This document shows positions 44,281 to 53,150 of a stretch of 64,000 bases of DNA, in pieces. The notes beneath the pieces are model-generated. The model did not search any database and was not told the origin of the DNA. It saw only the letters and a list, made by a program, of their open reading frames with translations. Source of the stretch: Planctomycetaceae bacterium (GTDB lineage: Bacteria > Planctomycetota > Planctomycetia > Gemmatales > Gemmataceae); the NCBI GenBank assembly GCA_013823135.1, contig PNLP01000002.1, positions 1 to 64,000 on the forward strand, written 5' to 3'. Positions within the stretch are counted from its first letter, which is position 1, and each line of letters begins with the position of its first letter. A program made the position numbers and the translations under genes.

Positions 44281-44310
44281 TTGACCGGAGTAGACTGAAC
44301 AGTCTACTAT
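44281..44310 (+). promoter_or_regulatory. promoter of the tetR efflux operon
   Basis: TTGACC (44281-44286), an 18-nt spacer and TACTAT (44305-44310). The palindrome 44290-44307 fills the spacer and overlaps the -10 box, so bound repressor would block RNA polymerase. Confidence 0.65.
44290..44307. promoter_or_regulatory. TetR-type operator 1
   Basis: A perfect 18-nt palindrome GTAGACTGAACAGTCTAC inside the promoter spacer. Its core AGACTGAACAGTCT matches the second site at 44325-44338 in 12 of 14 positions. Confidence 0.75.
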
Positions 44311-44324
44311 GAGACAGGCGTTCT

Positions 44325-44338
44325 AGACCGATCAGTCT
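44325..44338. promoter_or_regulatory. TetR-type operator 2
   Basis: AGACCGATCAGTCT, a palindrome with one mismatched pair, just upstream of the tetR start and downstream of the predicted transcription start. Confidence 0.7.
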
Positions 44339-44353
44339 GTTGCGTTGCCGTTA

Positions 44354-45043
44354 ATGAGCGATTCCGCCCCACCGCCGGCCGTCAAACATGCAGGCGAGCC
44401 GCCTTGCGCCTGGTGGGATGTGGAACCCGAGGGGATATCGGAAACGGCGCGAAAACGCCGCGAAGAGATCATGGACGCCGCGGAGGCGATCATCGCGGAA
44501 CGCGGGATCGACGAACTTTCGCTCGGCAAAATCGAGGACCGGGCTGGAATGAGCCGGGGGCAGTTGACCTACTACTTCCCCACACGGGAGTCGATCCTGC
44601 TGGCGGTGTACGACCGCATGCTCCGGCAGATGATCCGCGCGATCCTGGCCGGGGACGGGCCGAAGCCCATGACCGGCCGCGCGTGGGACTGCTTCCGCTT
44701 CGCACTGGGCGACCACCTGAAACCAGCGACCCCAGAGCGGGGTAAGGAACAACTGTTCACGCTGCTGTTCACGTTCCTGGCGAGGATCAACCAGCGAACC
44801 GACTACCGCGACAAACTCTCCGAGATGTACCGTGGCTGGCGTGAGCACATCGCCGCCGACGTCGCGGACAGCGTGCCCGAGCCGCGGCCGGTGAAGCCAA
44901 AGGTCGCCGCGAGCATGATCCAGGCGTTGCTTCAGGGGTTGGAGATTCAGTTGATGATCGACCCGGACGCGTTCGACCGGGGCGAGATGTTCGAGGCGTG
45001 TAACCAGTTGCTCGCCCCCGTGTTCAAGCAGGGTTCGGTTTAG
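44354..45043 (+). CDS. TetR-family transcriptional regulator
   Basis: A 229-residue regulator. The N-terminal DNA-binding domain (about 32-80) has the helix-turn-helix pattern ELSLGKIEDRAGMSRGQLTYYFPTRESILLAVYD. The C-terminal helical domain would bind an inducer. It is the first gene of an operon with HlyD, ABC ATPase and two permeases, and two matching palindromes lie in its promoter region, so autorepression and repression of the divergent TolC-like gene are likely. Effector unknown. Confidence 0.92.
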   Translation: MSDSAPPPAVKHAGEPPCAWWDVEPEGISETARKRREEIMDAAEAIIAERGIDELSLGKIEDRAGMSRGQLTYYFPTRESILLAVYDRMLRQMIRAILAGDGPKPMTGRAWDCFRFALGDHLKPATPERGKEQLFTLLFTFLARINQRTDYRDKLSEMYRGWREHIAADVADSVPEPRPVKPKVAASMIQALLQGLEIQLMIDPDAFDRGEMFEACNQLLAPVFKQGSV

Positions 45044-45067
45044 CGATTGCTCAACGGAGTTCCGACC

Positions 45068-46306
45068 ATGGCCGTCACGACCGAAACGCCCGCGCCGTCC
45101 GTCAACGGCGAATTGATGAACCGCGTGCAGCAACTCCGGCTGACGGATCAGCTCGCCAACACCAAGGGCGGGTCGAGCCGCGGGGCGTGGCTCCCCTGGG
45201 TGCTCTGCGGGATGATGGCGATTACCTGGGCCGGCGTCGGCGTGCGCTGGTACAAGGCGGTCGAACCCACCGGCGAATCTGGCGTCGCGAACGGAAAGGT
45301 TGCCGCTGCAAACGGCCCCACGGCAAGTACACCGACGCCGGGGAACAGCAACCAACCGGCCGCCGCAGCGGGATCGTTGATCCTCCAGATCAAGGGGACG
45401 CTGACGCCGTTCCTCCAGATCAATCTCAGCCCGGACGATGTTTCGGGCATGGTCGAACAGATCACGTTCAAGGAAGGCGATCGCGTCAAGAGGGGCGACA
45501 TTCTCGCCCGGATTCGGAAAGACCGCTACCAACATGACTACGATGTGACGAAGGCCAACAAGGAAGCCGCGGAGCAACGCCTCGCGGACCTGGGTAAGGA
45601 TGCGGTGCGGCCTGAGGAACGCAAGCAGGCGCAGGGCGAACTCGACGAAGCCAAGGCCGCGTGGGTACGAGCCGATCAGGAAGTTCAACGCATGTTGATG
45701 CAGAAGGCCAGCGGCGTGGTCTCCAAACAGGATCTCGAAAAGGCCGAGGCCGACTTGAAGGGTGCCGAGGCTCGCGTGTCCCGGCTCGATGCCACACTTG
45801 CCCTGTTGAACATGGGGGCACGCAAGGAGAAGGTCGCCGCAGCGAGGGCCGAGGTGATCCAGGCCGAGGGCCGACTCGCGGAAGCCAAGCGATTGCTCGA
45901 CAACTGCGAGGTAAAGGCACCCATCGACGGGACCATCCTCACCAAGCTCGCCGACCGCGGAGTTCTCGTCAGCCCGATGTCGTTCAACGTCGCGGCGGGC
46001 ATTTGCAGCATGGCGGACCTCTCCGACCTGGAAGCCGAGATCGAAGTACGCGAAGACCAGATCAAGGAAGTGCGCGTGGGGCTTCGCTGCGAGATCGTGC
46101 CGACAGCGGACACGAACCGCACGTACCACGGGAGAGTCGATCGGATCATGCCGATCGCCGACGACACGAAGAACATCATCAAGGTGCGAGTGAAGGTGCA
46201 ACTCCCCGAGAACGAGGCCGCGGGTTCGCTCATCAAGCCCAAAATGAGCACCGTTGTCCGCATCTTCAACGTGGAAACACCGGACTTCACCGCACCGAAA
46301 AAGTGA
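45068..46306 (+). CDS. HlyD-family membrane fusion protein
   Basis: A 412-residue periplasmic adaptor. One N-terminal transmembrane segment (about 40-60, AWLPWVLCGMMAITWAGVGV) precedes a lipoyl-like hairpin (ITFKEGDRVKRGDILARIRKD), an extended coiled coil (about 155-270) and the closing beta domain (CEVKAPIDGTILTKLADRGVLV, CEIVPTADTNRTYHGRVDRI). It would link the ATPase/permease complex to the TolC-like lipoprotein. The ATG at 45068 follows GGAG; an upstream TTG is open. Confidence 0.9.
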   Translation: MAVTTETPAPSVNGELMNRVQQLRLTDQLANTKGGSSRGAWLPWVLCGMMAITWAGVGVRWYKAVEPTGESGVANGKVAAANGPTASTPTPGNSNQPAAAAGSLILQIKGTLTPFLQINLSPDDVSGMVEQITFKEGDRVKRGDILARIRKDRYQHDYDVTKANKEAAEQRLADLGKDAVRPEERKQAQGELDEAKAAWVRADQEVQRMLMQKASGVVSKQDLEKAEADLKGAEARVSRLDATLALLNMGARKEKVAAARAEVIQAEGRLAEAKRLLDNCEVKAPIDGTILTKLADRGVLVSPMSFNVAAGICSMADLSDLEAEIEVREDQIKEVRVGLRCEIVPTADTNRTYHGRVDRIMPIADDTKNIIKVRVKVQLPENEAAGSLIKPKMSTVVRIFNVETPDFTAPKK

Positions 46307-46310
46307 ACTG

Positions 46311-46354
46311 CTTAGCCGCGACCGAAGGGAGCGCTCCCTTCGGTCGCGGCTAAG
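46311..46354. repeat. perfect 44-nt palindrome between hlyD and the ABC gene
   Basis: Each 22-nt arm reads CTTAGCCGCGACCGAAGGGA plus GC and its exact complement, with no loop. It starts 4 nt after the HlyD stop and ends 15 nt before the ABC ATPase start. Confidence 0.9.
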
Positions 46355-46369
46355 CCATTCGAGAATCCT

Positions 46370-47059
46370 ATGCCCCAACCGCTGGTTCAGGTCCGCGACC
46401 TGCACAAATCGTTCACCCGTGGTACCGAGCGTATCGACGTCCTCCGCGATCTCACGCTCGATGTCGGAGCGGCCGAGTTCCTCGCGCTCATGGGGCCGTC
46501 CGGGTCTGGCAAGACGACGCTATTGAACCTCATCGCCGGGCTCGACCAGCCGACCGGCGGGAAGATTACCGTTGGTGAGAACGTCATCTCCGAGATGTCC
46601 GAAAGCGAACTCGCCCGCTGGCGCACCCGGCACGTCGGCTTCGTCTTCCAGTTCTACTACCTGCTACCCGTGCTCACGGCCTACGAGAACGTTGAGTTGC
46701 CGCTGTTGCTGCTGCCGCTCACCAAGGAGCAGCGGAAGAAGCAGGTCACGAACGCGCTCGCGCTCGTCGGCCTCCCCGACCGCATGAGCCACCGACCCGG
46801 CCAGCTTTCCGGTGGGCAGCAGCAACGTGTCGGCATCGCGCGGGCGATCGTGACCGACCCCGAGTTGATTGTCGCCGACGAGCCAACCGGTGACCTCGAC
46901 ACCAAGAGTGCCGACGAGATTCTCAGGCTGATGGAAATCCTGCGGGAACAACTCGGCAAGACGATCATCATGGTAACCCACGACCCGAAGGCCGCCGCGC
47001 GGGCACAGCGCACCCTGCACCTGGAGAAGGGGCAGTTGGTGCGGGATGTCGTTCATTGA
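46370..47059 (+). CDS. ABC transporter ATPase (MacB/LolD type)
   Basis: A 229-residue ATPase: Walker [13 protein letters not shown] (about 43-54), Q-loop [15 protein letters not shown], signature [14 protein letters not shown], Walker [13 protein letters not shown] and the H-loop VTHDP. The family drives mechanotransmission-type exporters with FtsX-like permeases, and two such permease genes follow. Cytoplasmic, membrane-associated. Confidence 0.95.
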   Translation: MPQPLVQVRDLHKSFTRGTERIDVLRDLTLDVGAAEFLALMGPSGSGKTTLLNLIAGLDQPTGGKITVGENVISEMSESELARWRTRHVGFVFQFYYLLPVLTAYENVELPLLLLPLTKEQRKKQVTNALALVGLPDRMSHRPGQLSGGQQQRVGIARAIVTDPELIVADEPTGDLDTKSADEILRLMEILREQLGKTIIMVTHDPKAAARAQRTLHLEKGQLVRDVVH

Positions 47060-47067
47060 GTTTCGCG

Positions 47068-47125
47068 TAGCCGCGACCCGAAGGGGAGCGCGTTTGCGAT
47101 CGCGCTCCCCTTCGGGTCGCGGCTA
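47068..47125. repeat. intercistronic hairpin after the ABC gene
   Basis: TAGCCGCGACCCGAAGGGGA...with its mirror ending GGTCGCGGCTA, then AAC. It starts 8 nt after the ATPase stop and ends 15 nt before the permease start. Confidence 0.85.
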
Positions 47126-47140
47126 AACAATCGTGGAGTA

Positions 47141-48610
47141 ATGATGTTCGGCATGCCTACCGACGCGATGACACCAACGGGGTTCGACCCGTCGATGTTT
47201 ATGCTGTCCGGCTACCTCCTCGGGTTGCTTGGCGGGTTGAACCTCCTCGCGATCATACTCGGCGTGGTCACATTGCCGGTGTTCTTCCTCGTCCTGTTCG
47301 GGGTCGAGCAGGTCGCGCGGGTCACGGCCAACGTGAGCGGCTGGTTCCCCGCGAAGCTCGTGCTCTACATGTTCCGCGGCCTGCGCCGCAGCCCGCTCCG
47401 CACATCGCTGACGTATATCGCGTTGTTCGTTCTCACCCTGGTGCTGTCCCTCATCTACTCGGTGCTGGTGTTCATCGGGCGGGTTACCACGGAGAAGGAA
47501 GCCGACTTCAAGGCCATCGCCACGCACAAGACGATCATCCCGAGCCAGATGCCGCGCTCGCACTACGAGGATTTCAAGAAGCAACTCGCGAAGCTGCCCG
47601 AGGGAATGCGGCCCGTGAACGGCGAGGCCGACATCATGTCGTGGTCGTTCTTCTTCGGCACCACCGACCCGATCAGCAAACGCCCCGACAGCAACATCTT
47701 TGCGTTCTGCGTCGAGCCGCGAAAAATCCTCACGATGATGGACGGCCTCGACGACCTCACCGGCAAGGAGAAGGCCGACCTCGATGCCGCCGTCGCCGAG
47801 ATGGAGCGGAACCCGCAGGCGATCGTGATGAGCAAGATGCGGATGAAGAAGATGAACTTGCAGATCGGCCAGACGATCAAGGTCACGGGGCTGAGCTACG
47901 CCGATCTCGTATTCGATTTGCAGATCATCGGGGAGTTGCCCGACGGCAAGTACGACAACATCTCGTTCATCAACTCGGCGTACCTCTTCCGCCAACTCGA
48001 CGCCTGGAAGCTGAATAACCCGAAGAACCGCACGAGCGAACCGCACCCGATGGATGCGAAGTGCATCAACCTCATCTGGGTGCGGCTCCCCAACAAGGAA
48101 GCGTTCGAGCGACTGGCCGCCGCGGTGAACGACACGGGGAACTTCAGCAGTCCCCAGATCAAACTCGAAACGGCGTCGAGCGGCTTCGGCACCTTCCTCG
48201 AAGCGTTCAAGGACATCCTCTGGGGCATGAAGTACCTGATGGCCCCGGCGATGGTGGCGATTATGTGCCTCGTGATCGCGAACGCCATCAGCATCGGCGT
48301 GCGCGAGCGACGCACCGAGATGGCCGTGCTGAAGGTGCTCGGGTTCCAGCCGCGGCACGTGCTGTTCCTGGTGGTCGGCGAGGCGATGCTCGTCGGCTTG
48401 ATGGCCGGATTCATGAGCACGCTGATCGCGTTCAGGATGATCGGGAACCTGAAGCTCCAGATCGCGTTCTTCGGCGCGTTCTTCGTGCCCGCCGAGGTGC
48501 TGATTTACGGCCCGATGCTCGGTGCGTTCGTGTCGGTGGCCGGGAGCCTGATGCCCGCCCTGGCCGCGAAGAACGTGAAGGTCGCCGAGGTGTTCTCGAA
48601 AGTGGCGTAA
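47141..48610 (+). CDS. FtsX-type ABC transporter permease 1
   Basis: A 489-residue membrane protein. N-terminal hydrophobic helices (about 20-60, GYLLGLLGGLNLLAIILGVVTLPVFFLVL and a further pair) are followed by a large periplasmic loop and three C-terminal helices. The C-terminal domain has the FtsX/MacB pattern AIMCLVIANAISIGVRERRTEMAVLKVLGFQPRHVLFLVVGEAMLVG. Several ATGs cluster at the start (47141, 47144, 47153); GGAG lies just before the first two. Substrate unknown. Confidence 0.88.
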   Translation: MMFGMPTDAMTPTGFDPSMFMLSGYLLGLLGGLNLLAIILGVVTLPVFFLVLFGVEQVARVTANVSGWFPAKLVLYMFRGLRRSPLRTSLTYIALFVLTLVLSLIYSVLVFIGRVTTEKEADFKAIATHKTIIPSQMPRSHYEDFKKQLAKLPEGMRPVNGEADIMSWSFFFGTTDPISKRPDSNIFAFCVEPRKILTMMDGLDDLTGKEKADLDAAVAEMERNPQAIVMSKMRMKKMNLQIGQTIKVTGLSYADLVFDLQIIGELPDGKYDNISFINSAYLFRQLDAWKLNNPKNRTSEPHPMDAKCINLIWVRLPNKEAFERLAAAVNDTGNFSSPQIKLETASSGFGTFLEAFKDILWGMKYLMAPAMVAIMCLVIANAISIGVRERRTEMAVLKVLGFQPRHVLFLVVGEAMLVGLMAGFMSTLIAFRMIGNLKLQIAFFGAFFVPAEVLIYGPMLGAFVSVAGSLMPALAAKNVKVAEVFSKVA

Positions 48611-48616
48611 TCCATG

Positions 48617-48677
48617 GTTAGCGTTCGCCCCAGCGGGGCGAGCTTCGCGTCTCGCCCCGCTGGGGCGAACGCTAAAC
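48617..48677. repeat. intercistronic hairpin, GTTAGC/GCTAAAC caps
   Basis: GTTAGCGTTCGCCCCAGCGG mirrored to end CGAACGCTAAAC, with an 8-nt loop. It starts 6 nt after the permease 1 stop and ends 26 nt before the permease 2 start. Inner stem resembles that at 60651-60714. Confidence 0.85.
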
Positions 48678-48703
48678 GAATGTTATGATTCCCGCGAGAA
48701 TTC

Positions 48704-50797
48704 ATGGCCACCACGACCAGTCCCGAATCATTCGCTGTTCGCGTGGTCAAACGCGCAATACTGTTCGTTCGCACCGTGTTGAGGCTGATCGGCACGCTCT
48801 TCGTGATCGGGTTCTCGCTGCTGCCGTTGGCGGCGCTGCTCGTCGCGTTGCCCGCGGTGTCGCCCAACGAGGCCGTGCTCACCGACACGGTGCGGCCAGC
48901 TCGTTCGTGGCTCATGCGAAGCCTGCGGCGAGTATTCGCGTTCGGGGCCGGGTTGGTGGTGCTCGTCGCGCTCTTCGCATTCGCCATCGAAGTGACCAGC
49001 CGACTTCCACTTCCTTCGGGTGGGCAACTCGGCACCCTCGCCAAGAAGGTGCTCGGATCGTCAGTCGTCGAACTGCCGTTCCTGTTCCCCGATGATCCCG
49101 AACCGGCCAGCATGCCGTCGGGCAAGACGTGGATGACCCCGAAGGAACTACTTGGTCGCCAGAAAACGCTTCAGTTGTCAGTCGCGAAGCCGAACGCCGA
49201 TGCCATTCTGAAATCCGAGGCCGCGAAGGAACTCGCGGAGGTGGATGCCGAGATCGCGGAACGAACGCCCAAGCTGGCGAAACTCCGCATCATGCAAGAC
49301 CCGGTTCTGTCACCGATCCTCGCGAAGCCGCTGTGGACGCTGCTTCCCCCGACGCTCGTGCAGCACTGGCCGTTCGTGTTCCTGATCGTGTACGCCTCCG
49401 ACCTCGGCTTGCTCTTGCTCATCGGGAAAGTCCCGCTCACGTACAACCTGCGGTACCTGTGGGTGCGGCGGCGCGACACGTTCCTGACGGCCGTCGTGTT
49501 CACCGTGGTGGTTGCGCTCGTTATCGTGCTGCTCGCGTTCGTGAACGGCATGTACCAGCTCAACGAAAGCACCGGCGTCCCCGGCAACGTGCTCGTGCTG
49601 TCCGAAGGCTCGACCGACGAAATCTTCAGCAACCTCGGGTACTCGGATGTTGGCAACGTCGCTCGTGAAGAGGTGAAAGCGGACGCACAGGGCCGCCCGT
49701 TCCCGAAGCCAATCGGCGTGCAACTCCTCACCCCAGGACCAGACGGCAAGCCACTGATCGGAGCCGATGGCAAGCTCGTGCCGCTCCCGGCGGACGCCCC
49801 CGCCTCTCTGCGAGACAGGCCACTCTACATGGCGAGTTCCGAAACCTACATGGTCATGAACCAGCCAGTGCCGACGAAGCCGGGCGAGCAAGCCCGCCGT
49901 CGATTGCTTCAGGTGCGAGCGCTCGAAGACTGCCGCATCGCGGCCGCCGTTCACAACATCGACCTGTATCCGGGTGGGAAGTGGTTCGACAAGAACTCGG
50001 TGCAACAAGGGGCGGATGGCAAAACATACCTCGCCTGCTGCATTGGCGAGGGCGCGGCCGGCACGCTGGGTGCCGACGTGGGGAAACGCCGGCTCGAACC
50101 CGGCGATACGTTCAACCTCGGCGACGCGGACTGGATCGTGTCCGGCGTGATGAACACCCAGGGCACGACCTACGGCTCGGAAATCTGGACCGGCGTGACG
50201 AACACAGTGGTGACCAGTTCCGGCCGCGGGAACAAGTACACGACGCTCGTCTTACGCATGGCCGAGAATACCGAGGCCGCATCCCGTGCGATGGCTCAGC
50301 GCCTTCAGGACGAATTCACGGCGGTGAAGCTAAAAGCGTTCTCGGAGCCGGACTACTACAAGGAACTGACCAAGACGAACGAGAGCTTCCTGGTGTGCAT
50401 CGTGATCGTCGCCGTGGTCATGGCGATTGGTGGGGTGTTCGGTGTGATGAACACGATGTTCGCGTCGATCGCCGCACGCATGAAGGAAGTCGGCGTGATG
50501 CGAATTCTCGGCTTCAAGCGCTGGCAAATCCTGATCGCGTTCATGCTCGAATCGCTGATGATCGCGTTCGTCGGCGGCCTGCTGGGCTGCATCATCGGCT
50601 CGTTCGCGAACGGCCTGGAGGCGACGAGCAATCTGAGCGGCGGTCAGGGTGGCGGCAAGAGCGTGGCGTTGAAGATGATCGTGGACTTCCAGATTCTCGC
50701 GGCGGGAATGCTGTTCACGCTGGTTCTGGGACGCCTCGGCGGCCTCGTGCCAGCGATGTCGGCCATGCGAATGGAGATCCTTGAATCGCTGCGGTGA
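48704..50797 (+). CDS. FtsX-type ABC transporter permease 2
   Basis: A 697-residue permease. Hydrophobic helices occupy about 20-45 and 75-100, then about 210-280 (LIVYASDLGLLLLIGKVPLTYNLRYLW, TAVVFTVVVALVIVLLAFVNG). The periplasmic domain (about 285-550) is followed by FtsX helices with MAIGGVFGVMNTMFASIAARMKEVGVMRILGFKRWQILIAFMLESLMIAFVGG. It has an extra N-terminal membrane region compared with MacB. Together with the ATPase and permease 1 it would form a tripartite exporter with HlyD and the TolC-like lipoprotein. Confidence 0.9.
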   Translation: MATTTSPESFAVRVVKRAILFVRTVLRLIGTLFVIGFSLLPLAALLVALPAVSPNEAVLTDTVRPARSWLMRSLRRVFAFGAGLVVLVALFAFAIEVTSRLPLPSGGQLGTLAKKVLGSSVVELPFLFPDDPEPASMPSGKTWMTPKELLGRQKTLQLSVAKPNADAILKSEAAKELAEVDAEIAERTPKLAKLRIMQDPVLSPILAKPLWTLLPPTLVQHWPFVFLIVYASDLGLLLLIGKVPLTYNLRYLWVRRRDTFLTAVVFTVVVALVIVLLAFVNGMYQLNESTGVPGNVLVLSEGSTDEIFSNLGYSDVGNVAREEVKADAQGRPFPKPIGVQLLTPGPDGKPLIGADGKLVPLPADAPASLRDRPLYMASSETYMVMNQPVPTKPGEQARRRLLQVRALEDCRIAAAVHNIDLYPGGKWFDKNSVQQGADGKTYLACCIGEGAAGTLGADVGKRRLEPGDTFNLGDADWIVSGVMNTQGTTYGSEIWTGVTNTVVTSSGRGNKYTTLVLRMAENTEAASRAMAQRLQDEFTAVKLKAFSEPDYYKELTKTNESFLVCIVIVAVVMAIGGVFGVMNTMFASIAARMKEVGVMRILGFKRWQILIAFMLESLMIAFVGGLLGCIIGSFANGLEATSNLSGGQGGGKSVALKMIVDFQILAAGMLFTLVLGRLGGLVPAMSAMRMEILESLR

Positions 50798-50802
50798 GGT
50801 TA

Positions 50803-50917
50803 TTTAGCCCTGGAAGGGCGGCGGATGGTAGCCAGGGGTGAAGAGCTTTCCAGGGGTTTGTGCCGCAAAGCCGGCACCGCACCCCTGGCTACCATCCGCC
50901 GCCCTTCCAGGGCTAAA
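50803..50917. repeat. nested palindrome after the efflux operon
   Basis: Outer caps TTTAGC/GCTAAA enclose CCTGGAAGGGCGGCGGATGG and GTAGCCAGGGGTG with their mirrors CACCCCTGGCTACC and CCGCCGCCCTTCCAGG. It starts 5 nt after the permease 2 stop. The middle module TAGCCAGGGGTG is shared with the element at 40993. Confidence 0.85.
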
Positions 50918-51116
50918 ACCAAGATCGCGTAACCTCAAGGAGCGTCAACGCAGGGGTGGCCACTGCGTCACTCCTTACACACATAGACAAAATACCCAAC
51001 ACAAACCGCAATTCCCTGCCCCCCTTCGATTCGTGAAGTAAAATTCACCCGCTCCGCCAGCCCACCGCCCGACACGCTGCCTGCCTGCCGGATTTATCTC
51101 TTCGTCGAGGTCTCTG
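50918..51116. other. non-coding region before the EF-hand gene
   Basis: About 200 bases without a gene, RNA or repeat that I can support. Confidence 0.5.
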
Positions 51117-52028
51117 ATGCGTTCCGCTGTCGCGCGTCTGTTGCCAGTTCTCGTCTGTCTTCTCCTGTTCAAACCTGCAAGTCTCCGCGCTGCCGAGGGT
51201 GGAGGCAACGAACCCGATCAATACGAAGAGAAGACCATCGGCCGCGCCGCAGAACGTGCGGCCAAGTCGGCCCGTGCCGACCGCGTTCTGTGGGTGAAGG
51301 AACTCGAGAACGCATTCCCCAACCGCGTCGGCAACCCCACCAAGGAAGAGGAATACGGCGTGTGGTTCTCGCTGGTTGCGGGCAAGAACGAAACGTGGCG
51401 ACGCGAGGACACCACGAACACGCCGTTCGCCGAACTGTTCGAGAAGGTGGTTCAGCGACTGGAACTCGGGCCGGTTCCGTCGATCCGGCGCGAAGAGTTC
51501 CTGAAGTACGCACGTCGCGGTCTTGTCCCCGGTCAAAGCTCGAACGCCGAGATCAACGAGGAAGCCGACAAGGTGTTTCGCGTGCTCGATCGAAATGGCG
51601 ACGACGTTCTCGACCCAGCCGAAATGACGACCAAACTCCGCGAAGACCGCCTGCGAGTGGACGCCGACGGCAATGGCCGCATCGACAAGGACGAATACCG
51701 CACGCATTTCCAGCGTCGCATCGCCACGGGGGCCGACGCGATCATCGCGAAAGCCGCCGAGCAGAACGGCAAGACCACGGGAACACCGGCCAAAAGCAGC
51801 ATGCCCGATTGGTTCGCAGGTCTGGACGCGGACAAGGATGGTCAGATCGCGCTCTCCGAATGGCGCAAAGCCGGTCGCGCGATTAACCTGTTTCAGGAGA
51901 TGGACCTCGATGGCGACGGACTACTCACCAAGGAAGAGTACCAGCGACATTTGCGGATGAAGGAGAAGGAAGAAGCGAACAACCGAATGGCGGAAGTACC
52001 CATGTTGCGCAAGCAAGCGATGAAGTGA
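51117..52028 (+). CDS. exported EF-hand calcium-binding protein
   Basis: A 303-residue protein with a signal peptide (SAVARLLPVLVCLLLFKPASLRA). Four EF-hand loops are visible: DRNGDDVLDPAE (158-169), DADGNGRIDKDE (182-193), DADKDGQIALSE (237-248) and DLDGDGLLTKEE (263-274), all with Asp/Asn at positions 1, 3, 5 and Glu/Asp at 12. Probably a periplasmic calcium-binding structural or sensor protein. No partner gene is evident. Confidence 0.85.
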   Translation: MRSAVARLLPVLVCLLLFKPASLRAAEGGGNEPDQYEEKTIGRAAERAAKSARADRVLWVKELENAFPNRVGNPTKEEEYGVWFSLVAGKNETWRREDTTNTPFAELFEKVVQRLELGPVPSIRREEFLKYARRGLVPGQSSNAEINEEADKVFRVLDRNGDDVLDPAEMTTKLREDRLRVDADGNGRIDKDEYRTHFQRRIATGADAIIAKAAEQNGKTTGTPAKSSMPDWFAGLDADKDGQIALSEWRKAGRAINLFQEMDLDGDGLLTKEEYQRHLRMKEKEEANNRMAEVPMLRKQAMK

Positions 52029-52379
52029 GAGGTGTTTGGTTCCGGAGTTTGACTGGATGATTCCGGCCGTGTTCATGGTTATCGCGAGAGGTGAATTCGG
52101 TGGCAACTCCAAGAACAGCCTGTTCTTGATCCGCGTTCTGATAGATGTCATTCCGGACAGATAAGTTCATTCTGGGCTCGAATGACGATTCCGGGCGTGG
52201 TGTCCCCCTTTTCACCCGGAATCGATCTGCCAGGCCGTTTCACGTCTGGATTGGGTGCATCCACAACCGTGTTGGGATTCATGTCGCTTTGGCGAACAGC
52301 TATCGTTCATTCGCGACTCGAAGCGTTGCGTGGTGAACCGTACCCGCTCGTCTTCGAGTGCTGATGAATCGAGGTTGGC
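52029..52379. other. non-coding stretch before recO
   Basis: About 350 bases. Short open frames have poor coding character and no ribosome sites. No RNA or repeat was recognised. Confidence 0.5.
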
Positions 52380-53129
52380 ATGGCCGCGGAGCAAGCACTG
52401 GCGCTCGTCGTCCGGGGAACGGACTGGAGCGAGACATCTCGCATCACGACGCTATTCACCCTTGAGTTCGGGAAAATCCGCGCGCTGGCCAAAGGCGGCC
52501 GCCGGCTCAAATCCAACTTCGACTGCGCGTTCGATCTCCTAACGGTTTGCCGCATCGTATTTCTTCGCAAATCAGGCGGCCTCGATCTGCTCACGGAAGC
52601 CCGCATGGAGGAACGCTTCCCCGTGCTCCGCGAGAAACTCCCCGCACTCTACGCAGGCTACTACATCGCCGAGCTACTCTCCGATGGCACGCAGGATTAC
52701 GACCCCCACCCGGCACTGTTCGAGGCGGCTCTGGGAACCTTGCGGGAACTGGGTAACGACACCGACCCGCGCGATGCCGCGACGAGATTCGAGCTTGTGT
52801 GGCTCCGGGAGTTGGGATATAGCCCGCGACTCGATTCATGTGCAACGTGTGGGGGCGAAGCGATGCCGGGGAACACCGCAAGGGCGGTGTTCAGCCCGTC
52901 GGCCGGTGGGGTGCTGTGCCCGGCCTGCGGACCGGCCGCACCAGACCGACGGTGGCTCTCATCAGCCGGGCTATCCGCCCTGCGGGTGATGACCGAGGCG
53001 GTCGAGAGTGACACACCAGTGTCACTGAGTCTGACGGGGGTCCGGGGGGAACTCCGGCCACTGCTCGGGCAGACCGTCAGTTTCGTTTTGGGTCGCCGCC
53101 CGCGTTTGCTGGGGTACGTAGACGGGTGA
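52380..53129 (+). CDS. recO: DNA repair protein RecO
   Basis: A 249-residue RecO: OB-fold N-terminus (ALALVVRGTDWSETSRITTLFTLEFGKIRALAKGGRR), a helical middle region and a zinc site of two pairs, CATC (about 158-161) and CPAC (about 180-183). It anneals single strands and loads RecA with RecR in recombinational repair. Neighbouring genes are envelope lipoproteins, not repair genes. Confidence 0.92.
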   Translation: MAAEQALALVVRGTDWSETSRITTLFTLEFGKIRALAKGGRRLKSNFDCAFDLLTVCRIVFLRKSGGLDLLTEARMEERFPVLREKLPALYAGYYIAELLSDGTQDYDPHPALFEAALGTLRELGNDTDPRDAATRFELVWLRELGYSPRLDSCATCGGEAMPGNTARAVFSPSAGGVLCPACGPAAPDRRWLSSAGLSALRVMTEAVESDTPVSLSLTGVRGELRPLLGQTVSFVLGRRPRLLGYVDG

Positions 53130-53150
53130 CCGGGTACGGGGGTTCGCAAG

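Noticed and set aside
44351-46405. A 684-codon frame antisense to tetR and hlyD
   Set aside because: It is rich in His, Arg and Leu, as expected for a shadow frame, and the plus-strand genes show clear family motifs.
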